This document shows positions 16,883-26,435 of a DNA stretch of 64,000 nucleotides, one piece after another. The notes beneath the pieces were generated by a model that saw only the letters and a program-made list of their open reading frames with translations, made no database searches and was not told the origin of the DNA. The translations under genes were made by a program, and so were the position numbers. This DNA is from Streptococcus pseudopneumoniae ATCC BAA-960 = CCUG 49455. GTDB lineage: Bacteria; Bacillota; Bacilli; Lactobacillales; Streptococcaceae. The stretch spans positions 1 to 64,000 of the forward strand of contig NZ_MWSM01000027.1 in assembly GCF_002087075.1 (NCBI RefSeq), written 5' to 3'. Position 1 is the first letter of the stretch. Every line of letters begins with the position of its first letter.

Positions 16883-17803
16883 TTATTTTTTTAAGTAAAT
16901 TTCATCGATTTCATGGTTCTTTGTTTTATGAAGAATCACTTCTGCACGATTTCTAGTTGGTTCAATATAATTTTGTAGATTTGTGAGATTGATACTGGTC
17001 CAGACCTGATGGGCAAAGGATTCCACTTCCCCAATCGGCATTTGTGTAAAACGATAATAGTAGCTATCAGGGTCGTTTTGGGCTAGGCTCAGGATTTTCA
17101 AGAAACGGTCTAGATACCAACTCTCGATGTCATCAACTGAAGCATCAACATAGATGGAAAAGTCAAAGAAGTCAGTAATATAGAGACGCTCGTTTTGTGG
17201 ATTTTGAAAGACGTTAATCCCCTCGACAATCACAAAGTCAGCAGCTTTTACTCGTTGTTTTGCTTCAGGGACGATGTCATAGACTTCATGAGAGTAGACA
17301 GGAATATCCACATCTTGTCCATTTTTGATGCAGTCCAAGAAGTTGAGAAGAGCTTCCATATCATAGCTTTCAGGAAATCCCTTACGATTTAAAATCCCTT
17401 GTTCAATCAAGGTCTGGTTGGGATAGAGAAAGCCGTCAGTTGTTACCAACTCAACCGTAGCATCTGTAAGTGTACGGGACAGTAGGATTTGAAGTAGGCG
17501 ACTGGTTGTGGATTTTCCAACGGCAACACTCCCAGAAACCCCAATGATAAAAGGCTGGGATTTGCTTTCACGTTGAAGGAAAATCCCTTTTGAAAAGGCC
17601 AAATCATCCTTGGTACGCTTGTAAATCTGGATGAGATGGGCTAGGGGGAGATAGACATCGGTAACATCCTGCAAGCTAATCTGGTCATTAAAACTCTTGA
17701 TGGATTCTAATTCCTCTTCTGTCAAAGGAGGTGTCGTCTTTCGATGTAAAGATTGCCAAGTCTGGCGACTGATTTTTTCAAAATGTAAAAATTCGTTGGT
17801 CAT
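16883..17803 (-). CDS. coaA: Pantothenate kinase (type I)
   Basis: This 306-residue enzyme phosphorylates pantothenate, the first step of coenzyme A synthesis. It shows the P-loop [12 protein letters not shown], the TTDGFLYPN segment and [11 protein letters not shown] of type I (CoaA) kinases. The ATG at 17803 is preceded by AGGGGA; longer upstream in-frame starts lie beyond the promoter (extended -10 TGG-TATGAT at 17829-17837). It is divergent from the small membrane protein at 18003. Confidence 0.95.
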   Translation of the reverse strand: MTNEFLHFEKISRQTWQSLHRKTTPPLTEEELESIKSFNDQISLQDVTDVYLPLAHLIQIYKRTKDDLAFSKGIFLQRESKSQPFIIGVSGSVAVGKSTTSRLLQILLSRTLTDATVELVTTDGFLYPNQTLIEQGILNRKGFPESYDMEALLNFLDCIKNGQDVDIPVYSHEVYDIVPEAKQRVKAADFVIVEGINVFQNPQNERLYITDFFDFSIYVDASVDDIESWYLDRFLKILSLAQNDPDSYYYRFTQMPIGEVESFAHQVWTSINLTNLQNYIEPTRNRAEVILHKTKNHEIDEIYLKK

Positions 17804-17865
17804 TTGTTTTCCCCTAGATATTTTGTCTATCATACCATAAAAAGTTAAAAAAATAAAGCGGTTTC

Positions 17866-17894
17866 TTGAATGTGGTAAGTCAATAGTATATAAT
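17866..17894 (+). promoter_or_regulatory. Promoter of the small membrane protein gene
   Basis: TTGAAT (17866-17871), a 17-base spacer and TATAAT (17889-17894) point rightwards, back to back with the coaA promoter. Confidence 0.78.
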
Positions 17895-18002
17895 ATAAGT
17901 AGATAGAGGATGAACAATTTATTGATGAAGTAGGAGCTGCTTTCTACTGACTTATCAGCTATAAAGGGGGCTTTGGGGTTTATAACTTATAGGAGGTGTA
18001 CT

Positions 18003-18407
18003 ATGAAAATCTTGAAACCTTACCTATTGGAACTCTGTTTTATTTTAAGTTTTGCACTACCTTTTTTAAAAGGAGCGAATGCGGATAATGGTAGACGTTT
18101 TGTGGAAACCTATTACGGTTTTACTTTTTTGATGGAACATGCCATTGTAACAGCTGTCTTTATCTGTTCGCTCTTGATTGCTTTCTTCCTAAAAAAACGG
18201 TGGACGAAATGGCTTGCTGCTGGTAGTTATTTCTTTTTAGTTCTATGGATTGCGACAGAGGGTTATTTCTTCCGCATGTCACTAGAAGATTTGATACGAC
18301 TTTGGACAAGTTTGGAATTCCTGACAAAAACGTATCAGTTGGGCTTTTATCTAAACATTTTGTTGGGAATCCTATTGATAATGAAATATTTAAAAGTAAA
18401 GAAATAG
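18003..18407 (+). CDS. Small integral membrane protein of unknown function
   Basis: This 134-residue hydrophobic protein has about four predicted membrane segments (near residues 8-24, 40-62, 70-90 and 108-130) and a Lys-rich C-terminus (YLKVKK). The ATG at 18003 follows a perfect AGGAGGT at 7-bp spacing. I do not recognise a named family. It has its own consensus promoter about 110 bases upstream and is followed by the strong terminator at 18518-18563. No partner genes are apparent. Confidence 0.75.
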   Translation: MKILKPYLLELCFILSFALPFLKGANADNGRRFVETYYGFTFLMEHAIVTAVFICSLLIAFFLKKRWTKWLAAGSYFFLVLWIATEGYFFRMSLEDLIRLWTSLEFLTKTYQLGFYLNILLGILLIMKYLKVKK

Positions 18408-18517
18408 CGCTGACAATGCGCCTGATGATAAACAATAAACTTTGTGTTATGTGTTTTATCATGGTAATGATAGCTGTAGTCCTAGATGAAATACAAGTTG
18501 CTTATAAAAGTTGAAAG

Positions 18518-18563
18518 AGATTGAAGGGGAGTTATTGTAACGCAACTTCCTTCAATCTTTTTG
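18518..18563 (+). terminator. Strong terminator
   Basis: AGATTGAAGG...AGTT and AACT...CCTTCAATCT form a long stem followed by TTTTTG. It separates the membrane protein gene from the nucleoside operon. Confidence 0.88.
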
Positions 18564-18577
18564 TCTCATTCTGGATA

Positions 18578-18616
18578 TGTAAACGATTTACAATTTAAGT
18601 CAAATTATGGTAAAAT
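18578..18616 (+). promoter_or_regulatory. Nucleoside operon promoter with palindromic operator
   Basis: TTACAA (18588-18593), a 17-base spacer and the extended -10 TGG-TAAAAT (18611-18616) lie exactly 6 bases before the ATG at 18623, predicting a leaderless mRNA. The perfect 15-bp palindrome TGTAAACGATTTACA (18578-18592) overlaps the -35. It resembles a cre or LacI-family site but has one base too few for the standard cre spacing. Confidence 0.7.
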
Positions 18617-18622
18617 AGTTTC

Positions 18623-19213
18623 ATGAGTAAAATGTATTATGCAGAAAATCCTGACGCTGCTCACGACATACATGAATTGCGAGTAGAATTGTTGGGAGAA
18701 AAAATGACCTTTCTGACGGATGCAGGTGTTTTTAGCAAGAAGATGGTTGACTTCGGAAGTCAGCTTTTGCTCAAGTGTCTGGAGGTCAACCAAGGAGAAA
18801 CTGTCCTTGATGTAGGCTGTGGTTACGGTCCATTAGGTTTGTCCTTGGTCAAGGCTTACGGCGTTCAGGCGACCATGGTCGATATCAACAATCGTGCCTT
18901 GGATTTGGCGCGACAAAATGCTGAACGAAATAAAGTAGAAGCGACGATTTTCCAGTCCAATATCTATGAACAAGTTGAAGGACATTTTGACCATGTCATT
19001 TCCAATCCTCCTATCCGTGCGGGCAAGCAAGTGGTTCATGAAATCATCGAGAAAAGTAAAGATTTCTTGGAAACTGGTGGAGATTTAACAATCGTCATTC
19101 AGAAAAAGCAAGGGGCTCCAAGTGCCAAGTCTAAGATGGAAGATGTGTTTGGCAATTGTGAAATCATTAAAAAAGACAAGGGATATTATATCCTTAGAAG
19201 TGTGAAAGAATGA
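18623..19213 (+). CDS. Class I SAM methyltransferase (RsmC-like)
   Basis: This 196-residue methyltransferase resembles the C-terminal half of rRNA guanine-N2 methyltransferases. It has motif I DVGCGYGPLG (about residue 61), an acidic motif II MVDINNRA, and the catalytic NPPIRAGK motif typical of N2-guanine or glutamine methylation. The single-domain short form is common in Firmicutes. It starts directly at the predicted transcription start (leaderless) and overlaps pdp by four bases (ATGA). Why an rRNA methyltransferase heads a nucleoside catabolism operon is unclear. Confidence 0.88.
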   Translation: MSKMYYAENPDAAHDIHELRVELLGEKMTFLTDAGVFSKKMVDFGSQLLLKCLEVNQGETVLDVGCGYGPLGLSLVKAYGVQATMVDINNRALDLARQNAERNKVEATIFQSNIYEQVEGHFDHVISNPPIRAGKQVVHEIIEKSKDFLETGGDLTIVIQKKQGAPSAKSKMEDVFGNCEIIKKDKGYYILRSVKE

Positions 19214-20487
19214 GAGCAGTTGATTTAATCCAAAAAAAACGAGACGGTCAAGAACTGACTTCAAGTGAAATTGAATGGCTAGTAGAAGGCTATGTATCAG
19301 GAACTGTACCTGATTATCAGATGTCTGCCTTTGCTATGGCTGTTTATTTTAAAGGAATGACGACTCGTGAAATTTCTGATTTGACTATGAAGATGGTCAA
19401 GACTGGGCAAGAGTTTGACCTATCTGCCATTGATGGTGTGAAAGTTGACAAGCATTCTACTGGTGGTGTCGGCGATAAGGTAACCTTGATTTTAGCTCCT
19501 CTTGTTGCTAGCTTCGGTGTGCCTGTAGCAAAAATGAGTGGTCGTGGTCTCGGCCATACTGGTGGAACAATTGATAAATTGGAGTCTATCAAGGGCTATC
19601 AAGTGGAACGTAGTCAAGAGGATTTCATTCGTCAGGTACAGGACATTGGTGTATCTGTCATTGGGCAATCAGACCAGCTTGTTAAAGCAGATAAGCTTCT
19701 CTATGCCCTTCGTGATGTGACCGCAACTGTCGACACGATTCCTTTGATTGCGAGTTCGGTGATGAGCAAGAAAATTGCGGCAGGGGCGGATGCTATTTTG
19801 CTAGATGTGACTGTCGGTGAGGGTGCCTTCATGAAGACGGTTGATGAGGCGCGTGAACTGGCTCAAACCATGGTGGATTTAGGGAAAGCAGTAGGCCGTA
19901 AAACAGTTGCAGTCATTACGGATATGAGTCAGCCCTTGGGACGAGCGATTGGAAATCGCCTGGAAATCCTTGAAGCACTGGAGATTTTACAAGGTCAAGG
20001 CCGTCAGGATATTACCCACTTCATCTGTGAGTTGGCTCAAATTATGCTTGGCCTGGCAAATGTAAATAAGACAGTTGAAGAAGTTCGCCAACATCTTGAA
20101 AATGGACAAGCGCTTGCTAAGTTTGAGGAGATGGTCCAAGCCCAAGGTGGAGACTTGGAAGACCTCTATCGTCCTGTCAATGTAGCCCATGTGGTGGAAA
20201 TCCCTGCTCAGGAAACGGGTATTATCTCAGCTCTTCCAGCTATGGAATTTGGGCTTTATGCTATGAGACTGGGTGCAGGCCGTTCAGTCAAGTCTGATGC
20301 CTTGGACTATGAAACAGGAATTGTTTTTGAAAAGAAAGTTGGAGATTCCGTTCAAAAGGGAGAAATTGTTGCAAAAGTATACACAAATGGAAAAATTTCT
20401 CCTCAGCTAGTTACAGATTTTCAAAAATATGTTAAAATAAATGATAGGGTGCAAAGTTTACGAGAAATTATAGAAATTATCTCATAA
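19210..20487 (+). CDS. pdp: Pyrimidine-nucleoside phosphorylase
   Basis: This 425-residue enzyme releases uracil or thymine from nucleosides. The signature region [17 protein letters not shown] is at about residue 108, and [11 protein letters not shown] and a C-terminal barrel-sandwich domain ([18 protein letters not shown]) are present. Firmicutes Pdp and proteobacterial DeoA share this architecture; the Bacillus-type name is used. It overlaps the methyltransferase stop and precedes deoC by 19 bases. Confidence 0.95.
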   Translation: MRAVDLIQKKRDGQELTSSEIEWLVEGYVSGTVPDYQMSAFAMAVYFKGMTTREISDLTMKMVKTGQEFDLSAIDGVKVDKHSTGGVGDKVTLILAPLVASFGVPVAKMSGRGLGHTGGTIDKLESIKGYQVERSQEDFIRQVQDIGVSVIGQSDQLVKADKLLYALRDVTATVDTIPLIASSVMSKKIAAGADAILLDVTVGEGAFMKTVDEARELAQTMVDLGKAVGRKTVAVITDMSQPLGRAIGNRLEILEALEILQGQGRQDITHFICELAQIMLGLANVNKTVEEVRQHLENGQALAKFEEMVQAQGGDLEDLYRPVNVAHVVEIPAQETGIISALPAMEFGLYAMRLGAGRSVKSDALDYETGIVFEKKVGDSVQKGEIVAKVYTNGKISPQLVTDFQKYVKINDRVQSLREIIEIIS

Positions 20488-20506
20488 ACTGCAGGAGAAT
20501 CCGAAT

Positions 20507-21169
20507 ATGAAATTAAATAAATATATAGATCATACGCTTTTAAAACAAGATGCAACAGAAAAACAAATTGATAGTTTGTTGTCTGAGGCTAGAGAGTATG
20601 ATTTTGCCAGTGTTTGCGTTAATCCTACCTGGGTTGAACATGCTAAAAAAGAGCTTGAAGGCACAGATGTCAAGGTCTGCACAGTAGTAGGTTTCCCTTT
20701 GGGAGCAACAACTTCAACTGTGAAAGCTTTTGAGACCAAAGAAGCTATTCAAAATGGTGCAGATGAGATTGATATGGTGATCAATGTTGGGGCTCTCAAA
20801 TCAGGTAATTTAGCCTTGGTTGAATCGGACATCCGTGCTGTTGTAGAAGCAAGTGGTGACAAGTTAGTGAAAGTCATTATTGAAGCTTGCCTGCTGACCG
20901 ACCAAGAAAAAGTTGTAGCTTGCCAATTAGCCCAAAAAGCTGGAGCTGACTTTGTCAAAACATCTACTGGCTTCTCAACTGGTGGTGCTACGATAGCAGA
21001 TGTTACATTAATGCGTGAAACAGTTGGACCTGATATGGGAGTCAAGGCTGCTGGTGGAGCTCGTTCTTATGCAGATGCTCTTGCCTTTGTTGAAGCAGGG
21101 GCGACCCGTATTGGAACGTCAGCTGGAGTAGCAATTCTAAAAGGAGAATTGGCTGATGGCGACTACTGA
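20507..21169 (+). CDS. deoC: Deoxyribose-phosphate aldolase
   Basis: This 220-residue class I aldolase splits 2-deoxyribose-5-phosphate into glyceraldehyde-3-phosphate and acetaldehyde. Motifs are [34 protein letters not shown], the KVIIEACLL strand and the Schiff-base lysine in [14 protein letters not shown] (about K150). The start follows GCAGGAG. Its end overlaps cdd by 14 bases, indicating translational coupling. Confidence 0.97.
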   Translation: MKLNKYIDHTLLKQDATEKQIDSLLSEAREYDFASVCVNPTWVEHAKKELEGTDVKVCTVVGFPLGATTSTVKAFETKEAIQNGADEIDMVINVGALKSGNLALVESDIRAVVEASGDKLVKVIIEACLLTDQEKVVACQLAQKAGADFVKTSTGFSTGGATIADVTLMRETVGPDMGVKAAGGARSYADALAFVEAGATRIGTSAGVAILKGELADGDY

Positions 21170-21545
21170 GTTGATTGAACTGGCAATTGAAACCAGCAAG
21201 AAAGCCTATGTCCCCTATTCTCACTTTCCTATCGGAGCAGTTTTAGTGGCAAAAGACGGAAGTGTTTACACGGGAGTGAATATCGAAAATGCTAGCTATC
21301 CTTTGACCAATTGCGGTGAGAGAACAGCCATTTTTAAGGCTGTATCTGAAGGGCAAAGAGAATTTTCAGAGCTGATTGTTTATGGTCAAACTGAAAAACC
21401 GATTTCACCATGTGGTGCTTGTCGCCAAGTAATGGTCGAATTTTTTGAACAAGATCTAAAAGTGACCTTAGTCGCAAAAGATAAATCGACGGTCGAGATG
21501 ACGGTCGGGGAATTACTTCCATACTCTTTTACAGACTTAAATTAG
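21156..21545 (+). CDS. cdd: Cytidine deaminase
   Basis: This 129-residue zinc enzyme converts cytidine and deoxycytidine to uridine forms, feeding Pdp. The zinc ligands are visible as NCGERTAIF (Cys plus catalytic Glu) and PCGACRQ, and the substrate-binding NIENASYP segment is intact. It is the homotetrameric short type. The ATG lies inside deoC and follows AAGGAG. Confidence 0.97.
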   Translation: MATTELIELAIETSKKAYVPYSHFPIGAVLVAKDGSVYTGVNIENASYPLTNCGERTAIFKAVSEGQREFSELIVYGQTEKPISPCGACRQVMVEFFEQDLKVTLVAKDKSTVEMTVGELLPYSFTDLN

Positions 21546-21634
21546 TCTGAGTCGCTCTCTGAGTGGCACGGTCCTTGTGGCCAACCAATCCATACTTGCA
21601 ACATCGTTGCACATCTTATTTAGGAGGTTCAGTA

Positions 21635-22687
21635 ATGAACAAGAAACAATGGCTAGGTCTTGGCCTAGTAGCAGTGGCAGCAGTTGGACTTGCTGCATGT
21701 GGTAACCGCTCTTCTCGTAAGGCAGATTCATCTTCTGATGTGAAGACAAAAGCAGCAATCGTCACTGATACTGGTGGTGTTGATGATAAATCATTCAACC
21801 AATCAGCTTGGGAAGGTTTGCAGGCTTGGGGTAAAGAACACAATCTTTCAAAAGATAACGGTTTCACTTACTTCCAATCAACAAGTGAAGCTGACTACGC
21901 TAACAACTTGCAACAAGCGGCTGGAAGTTACAACCTAATCTTCGGTGTTGGTTTTGCCCTTCACAATGCGGTTGAAGAAGCAGCTAAAGAACATTCTGAC
22001 TTGAACTATGTCTTGATTGATGATGTGATTAAAGATCAAAAGAATGTTGCGAGCGTAACTTTCGCTGATAATGAGTCAGGTTACCTTGCAGGTGTAGCTG
22101 CAGCAAAAACAACTAAAACAAAACAAGTTGGTTTTGTAGGTGGGCAGGAGTCAGAAGTTATCTCTCGTTTTGAAGCTGGTTTCAAGGCAGGTGTTGCCTC
22201 AGTAGACCCATCTATCAAAGTACAAGTTGACTACGCTGGTTCATTTGGTGATGCTGCTAAAGGTAAAACAATTGCAGCAGCACAATACGCAGCTGGTGCA
22301 GATATTGTTTACCAAGTAGCTGGTGGTACAGGTGCTGGTGTCTTTGCAGAAGCAAAATCACTCAACGAAAGCCGTCCTGAAAATGAAAAAGTTTGGGTTA
22401 TCGGTGTTGACCGTGACCAAGAAGCAGAAGGTAAATACACTTCTAAAGATGGTAAAGAATCAAACTTTGTTCTTGCATCTACTTTGAAACAAGTTGGTAC
22501 AACTGTAAAAGATATTTCTAACAAGGCAGAAAAAGGTGAATTCCCTGGCGGTCAAGTGATCGTTTACTCATTGAAAGATAAAGGGGTTGACTTGGTAACA
22601 ACAAACCTTTCAGAAGAAGGTAAAAAAGCTGTCGAAGATGCTAAAGCTAAAATCCTTGATGGAAGCGTAAAAGTTCCTGCAAAATAA
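21635..22687 (+). CDS. pnrA: Nucleoside-binding lipoprotein (PnrA/BmpA family)
   Basis: This 350-residue surface lipoprotein is the substrate-binding part of a nucleoside ABC importer. It has a type II signal peptide ending LAAC (C22), then the Med/BmpA domain with IVTDTGGVDDKSFNQS, LIFGVGFALHNA and VIGVDRDQEAEG. The ATG at 21635 follows AGGAGG; earlier in-frame starts lie in the non-coding gap. It follows cdd by 89 bases and precedes the ATPase. In pneumococcus the equivalent PnrA binds purine and pyrimidine nucleosides and is an antigen (established knowledge). Confidence 0.93.
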   Translation: MNKKQWLGLGLVAVAAVGLAACGNRSSRKADSSSDVKTKAAIVTDTGGVDDKSFNQSAWEGLQAWGKEHNLSKDNGFTYFQSTSEADYANNLQQAAGSYNLIFGVGFALHNAVEEAAKEHSDLNYVLIDDVIKDQKNVASVTFADNESGYLAGVAAAKTTKTKQVGFVGGQESEVISRFEAGFKAGVASVDPSIKVQVDYAGSFGDAAKGKTIAAAQYAAGADIVYQVAGGTGAGVFAEAKSLNESRPENEKVWVIGVDRDQEAEGKYTSKDGKESNFVLASTLKQVGTTVKDISNKAEKGEFPGGQVIVYSLKDKGVDLVTTNLSEEGKKAVEDAKAKILDGSVKVPAK

Positions 22688-22708
22688 TGGATGGAAGTTA
22701 TTTCTTAG

Positions 22709-22797
22709 GAAGCGGCCATCGGCCGCTTTTTAAGAGTTGAGACAAAGTCATTTTGTCTCAGTAAAGCTTGCTACTAGACAAACTAGCAAGTTTTATT
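22709..22797 (+). terminator. Three consecutive hairpins between the lipoprotein and ATPase genes
   Basis: AAGCGGCC-ATC-GGCCGCTT followed by TTTT (22709-22733) is a strong intrinsic terminator. GAGACAAA/TTTGTCTC (22739-22759) and CTTGCTA/TAGCAAG with TTTTATT (22767-22797) follow. They probably make expression of the binding protein higher than that of the ABC subunits. Confidence 0.8.
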
Positions 22798-22829
22798 GAA
22801 ATAAAATAAGACTCTGAAAGGAAGAGCAC

Positions 22830-24365
22830 ATGGCACACGAAAATGTCATTGAGATGCGTGATATTACCAAGGTGTTTGGTGAATTTGTTGCCAACGACAA
22901 AATCAACCTGCACCTACGAAAAGGTGAAATTCATGCACTTTTAGGAGAAAATGGGGCTGGTAAGTCCACGCTCATGAACATGTTAGCAGGGCTTCTTGAA
23001 CCAACTAGTGGTGAAATCGCGGTCAACGGTCAAGTTGTCAACCTCGACTCCCCATCTAAAGCAGCTGGCTTGGGAATCGGAATGGTTCACCAGCACTTTA
23101 TGTTGGTAGAGGCTTTCACGGTGGCTGAAAACATTATTTTAGGAAGTGAATTGACTAAAAATGGTGTGCTAGATATCGCTGGAGCTAGCAAAGAAATCAA
23201 GGCTCTTTCTGAACGTTATGGCTTAGCTGTGGACCCTTCTGCCAAGGTAGCAGACATCTCAGTTGGAGCCCAACAACGTGTGGAAATTTTAAAAACCCTT
23301 TATCGGGGGGCTGATATTCTTATCTTTGACGAACCAACGGCTGTTTTGACTCCATCAGAAATTGAGGAGTTGATGGCCATTATGAAAAATCTTGTTAAAG
23401 AAGGAAAATCAATTATCTTGATTACCCACAAGTTGGACGAGATTCGCGCAGTTTCTGACCGCGTTACAGTTATCCGTCGTGGGAAATCAATTGAAACCGT
23501 CAAAATTGCAGGGGCTACCAATGCTGATTTGGCAGAAATGATGGTAGGGCGTTCTGTTTCCTTTAAAACAGAGAAACAAGCCTCTCAACCAAAAGAAGTG
23601 GTCTTGTCAATCAAAGATTTGGTGGTCAATGAAAACCGTGGTGTTCCAGCTGTGAAAAATCTGTCCTTGGATGTTCGAGCGGGAGAGATTGTTGGTATTG
23701 CGGGGATTGATGGAAATGGTCAGTCTGAACTGATTCAAGCCATTACAGGTCTTCGCAAGGTAGAATCTGGTAGCATTGAGCTAAAAGGAGATTCAATTGT
23801 AGGCTTGCACCCACGACAAATTACAGAACTAAGTGTTGGGCACGTTCCAGAAGACCGTCACCGTGATGGTTTGATTTTGGAAATGATGATTTCTGAAAAT
23901 ATTGCCCTTCAAACTTACTACAAAGAACCACATAGCAAAAATGGAATTTTGAACTATTCAAATATTACTTCTTATGCTAAAAAGCTGATGGAAGAGTTTG
24001 ATGTTCGTGCTGCCAGTGAATTAGTTCCTGCAGCTGCACTTTCAGGAGGAAATCAACAAAAAGCAATTATTGCTCGTGAAATTGATCGAGATCCTGATCT
24101 TCTTATCGTCAGCCAGCCAACTCGTGGTTTGGATGTCGGTGCTATTGAATATATCCACAAACGCTTGATTGAAGAGCGTGATAATGGTAAGGCTGTCCTT
24201 GTTGTCAGCTTTGAATTGGATGAGATTTTAAACGTCTCAGACCGTATTGCCGTTATCCATGATGGTAAGATTCAAGGTATTGTATCACCAGAAACAACCA
24301 ATAAACAAGAACTTGGTGTCTTGATGGCTGGTGGAAACTTGGGAAAGGAGAAGAGTGATGTCTAA
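22830..24365 (+). CDS. nupA: Nucleoside ABC transporter ATP-binding protein (double ABC)
   Basis: This 511-residue protein carries two ABC domains in tandem, as in the RbsA/NupA type. Domain 1 has Walker A GENGAGKST, a signature reduced to ISVGAQQRVEI, and LIFDEPTAVL. Domain 2 has a degenerate Walker A (GIDGNGQSE, no Lys-Ser/Thr), the signature ALSGGNQQKA and LIVSQPTRGLD. Such asymmetry is normal for the family. It overlaps the following permease start by eight bases. The substrate is inferred from the neighbouring PnrA-like lipoprotein. Confidence 0.93.
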   Translation: MAHENVIEMRDITKVFGEFVANDKINLHLRKGEIHALLGENGAGKSTLMNMLAGLLEPTSGEIAVNGQVVNLDSPSKAAGLGIGMVHQHFMLVEAFTVAENIILGSELTKNGVLDIAGASKEIKALSERYGLAVDPSAKVADISVGAQQRVEILKTLYRGADILIFDEPTAVLTPSEIEELMAIMKNLVKEGKSIILITHKLDEIRAVSDRVTVIRRGKSIETVKIAGATNADLAEMMVGRSVSFKTEKQASQPKEVVLSIKDLVVNENRGVPAVKNLSLDVRAGEIVGIAGIDGNGQSELIQAITGLRKVESGSIELKGDSIVGLHPRQITELSVGHVPEDRHRDGLILEMMISENIALQTYYKEPHSKNGILNYSNITSYAKKLMEEFDVRAASELVPAAALSGGNQQKAIIAREIDRDPDLLIVSQPTRGLDVGAIEYIHKRLIEERDNGKAVLVVSFELDEILNVSDRIAVIHDGKIQGIVSPETTNKQELGVLMAGGNLGKEKSDV

Positions 24366-25416
24366 AAAATTACAACAAATTTCGGTTCCCTTGATTTCTG
24401 TTTTCCTAGGAATTTTACTCGGGGCCATTGTCATGTGGATCTTTGGTTATGATGCTATTTGGGGCTACGAAGAATTGTTCTATACAGCCTTTGGTAGCCT
24501 GCGTGGGATTGGGGAAATCTTCCGTGCTATGGGGCCTTTGGTCTTGATCGGTCTTGGTTTTGCTGTTGCCAGTCGTGCAGGTTTCTTTAACGTCGGACTT
24601 CCTGGTCAGGCTTTGGCTGGTTGGATTCTCAGTGGTTGGTTTGCCCTGTCGCATCCAGATATGCCCCGTCCCTTGATGATTCTAGCAACTATCGTGATTG
24701 CCCTGATTGCTGGAGGGATTGTCGGAGCGATTCCGGGTATTCTTAGAGCCTATCTAGGGACGTCAGAGGTTATTGTAACCATCATGATGAACTACATTGT
24801 CCTGTATGTAGGAAATGCTTTTATCCATGCCTTCCCTAAAGATTTCATGCAAAGTACAGATTCGACCATTCGTGTCGGGGCTAATGCAACCTACCAGACC
24901 CCTTGGTTGGCTGAGTTGACTGGGAATTCGCGGATGAATATTGGTATTTTCTTTGCCATCATTGCGGTTGCAGTTATTTGGTTCATGCTCAAGAAAACAA
25001 CCCTTGGTTTTGAAATCCGTGCGGTTGGTCTCAATCCACATGCTTCAGAATACGCTGGTATTTCTGCCAAACGAACGATTATCCTCTCAATGATTATTTC
25101 AGGTGCTTTGGCAGGTCTTGGTGGAGCTGTTGAAGGGCTTGGGACCTTCCAGAACGTCTATGTTCAAGGGGCATCTTTAGCTGTCGGATTTAATGGTATG
25201 GCGGTTAGTCTGCTTGCGGCCAACTCACCAATTGGTATTCTCTTTGCAGCCTTCCTGTTTGGTGTTCTCCAAGTTGGAGCCCCTGGTATGAATGCGGCGC
25301 AGGTACCGTCTGAACTTGTCAGCATTGTAACAGCTTCTATTATCTTCTTTGTCAGTGTTCATTATCTTATCGAACGCTTTGTCAAATCGAAAAAACAAGT
25401 TAAAGGAGGTAAGTAA
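24358..25416 (+). CDS. nupB: Nucleoside ABC transporter permease 1
   Basis: This 352-residue integral membrane permease of the BPD_transp_2 (RbsC/NupP) family has about ten membrane segments. The ATG at 24358 has GGAAAGGAG upstream and lies inside the end of the ATPase gene, showing translational coupling. The family motif GLGFAVASRAGFFNVGLPGQ is near residue 64. It pairs with the next permease to form the channel. Confidence 0.92.
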   Translation: MSKKLQQISVPLISVFLGILLGAIVMWIFGYDAIWGYEELFYTAFGSLRGIGEIFRAMGPLVLIGLGFAVASRAGFFNVGLPGQALAGWILSGWFALSHPDMPRPLMILATIVIALIAGGIVGAIPGILRAYLGTSEVIVTIMMNYIVLYVGNAFIHAFPKDFMQSTDSTIRVGANATYQTPWLAELTGNSRMNIGIFFAIIAVAVIWFMLKKTTLGFEIRAVGLNPHASEYAGISAKRTIILSMIISGALAGLGGAVEGLGTFQNVYVQGASLAVGFNGMAVSLLAANSPIGILFAAFLFGVLQVGAPGMNAAQVPSELVSIVTASIIFFVSVHYLIERFVKSKKQVKGGK

Positions 25417-25418
25417 AG

Positions 25419-26375
25419 ATGTCTATTACAACCTTGCTCACCCTCTTGGTGTCTTCTATGCTGATTTACTCAGCTCCCCTCATCTTTACAAGTATCGGTG
25501 GCGTTTTCTCTGAACGTGGTGGTGTCGTAAACGTCGGGCTTGAAGGAATTATGGTTATGGGTGCCTTTTCTGGAGTTGTCTTCAACCTTGAATTTGCAGA
25601 ACAATTTGGAGCAGCAACTCCATGGCTATCTTTGATAGTTGCAGGATTGGTTGGTGGTGTCTTCTCTATCATCCACGCAGCAGCAACGGTTCATTTCCGT
25701 GCAGACCATGTTGTCAGCGGTACGGTATTGAACTTGATGGCGCCAGCCTTGGCTGTTTTCTTGGTTAAAGTTCTTTATAACAAAGGACAAACCGACAACC
25801 TAAGTCAAACTTTTGGACGCTTTGACTTCCCAGTTTTGGCAAATATCCCAGTTATCGGTGATATCTTCTTCAAGTCAACTAGTCTACTTGGTTATCTAGC
25901 GATTGCCTTCTCATTCTTTGCTTGGTTTATTCTCTTTAAGACTCGCTTTGGTCTTCGTCTTCGCTCTGTCGGTGAACACCCTCAAGCAGCGGATACCTTG
26001 GGAATCAATGTCTACAAGATGAGATATTTAGGGGTTATTATTTCAGGTTTTCTAGGTGGAATTGGCGGAGCGATTTATGCTCAATCCATCTCAGTTAACT
26101 TCTCAGTGACAACTATTGTTGGACCTGGATTTATCGCTCTTGCTGCGATGATCTTTGGAAAATGGAATCCAATCGGAGCCATGCTTTCTAGTCTCTTCTT
26201 TGGACTTTCACAAAGTTTGGCTGTTATCGGATCTCAATTGCCATTCCTACAAGGAGTGCCTGCAGTTTACCTTCAAATCGCACCTTATGTTTTGACAATT
26301 CTTGTCTTGGCAGCCTTCTTTGGAAAAGCAGTCGCACCAAAAGCAGATGGTATCAACTATATCAAATCAAAATAA
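25419..26375 (+). CDS. nupC: Nucleoside ABC transporter permease 2
   Basis: This 318-residue membrane permease of the same family is the second half of the channel. Its N-terminal segment ERGGVVNVGLEGIMVMGAF is characteristic, and it has about nine membrane segments. It starts 2 bases after the previous stop with AAAGGAGG upstream. It is the last gene of the nucleoside operon and is closed by a bidirectional terminator. Confidence 0.92.
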   Translation: MSITTLLTLLVSSMLIYSAPLIFTSIGGVFSERGGVVNVGLEGIMVMGAFSGVVFNLEFAEQFGAATPWLSLIVAGLVGGVFSIIHAAATVHFRADHVVSGTVLNLMAPALAVFLVKVLYNKGQTDNLSQTFGRFDFPVLANIPVIGDIFFKSTSLLGYLAIAFSFFAWFILFKTRFGLRLRSVGEHPQAADTLGINVYKMRYLGVIISGFLGGIGGAIYAQSISVNFSVTTIVGPGFIALAAMIFGKWNPIGAMLSSLFFGLSQSLAVIGSQLPFLQGVPAVYLQIAPYVLTILVLAAFFGKAVAPKADGINYIKSK

Positions 26376-26395
26376 CAGGCTTATTAATAGCATAC

Positions 26396-26435
26396 AAAAA
26401 ACGTCAGTACAGAATGAACTGGCGTTTTATTTTTT
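26396..26435. terminator. Bidirectional terminator between nupC and plsY
   Basis: AAAACGTCAGT and ACTGGCGTTTT form a stem with A and T runs on both sides. The plsY stop codon lies inside it. Confidence 0.85.

Noticed and set aside
18416-18514. Possible 32-residue hydrophobic peptide (MRLMINNKLC...) after the small membrane protein gene
   Set aside because: No Shine-Dalgarno and no family support; Met-rich content can arise by chance in AT-rich DNA.
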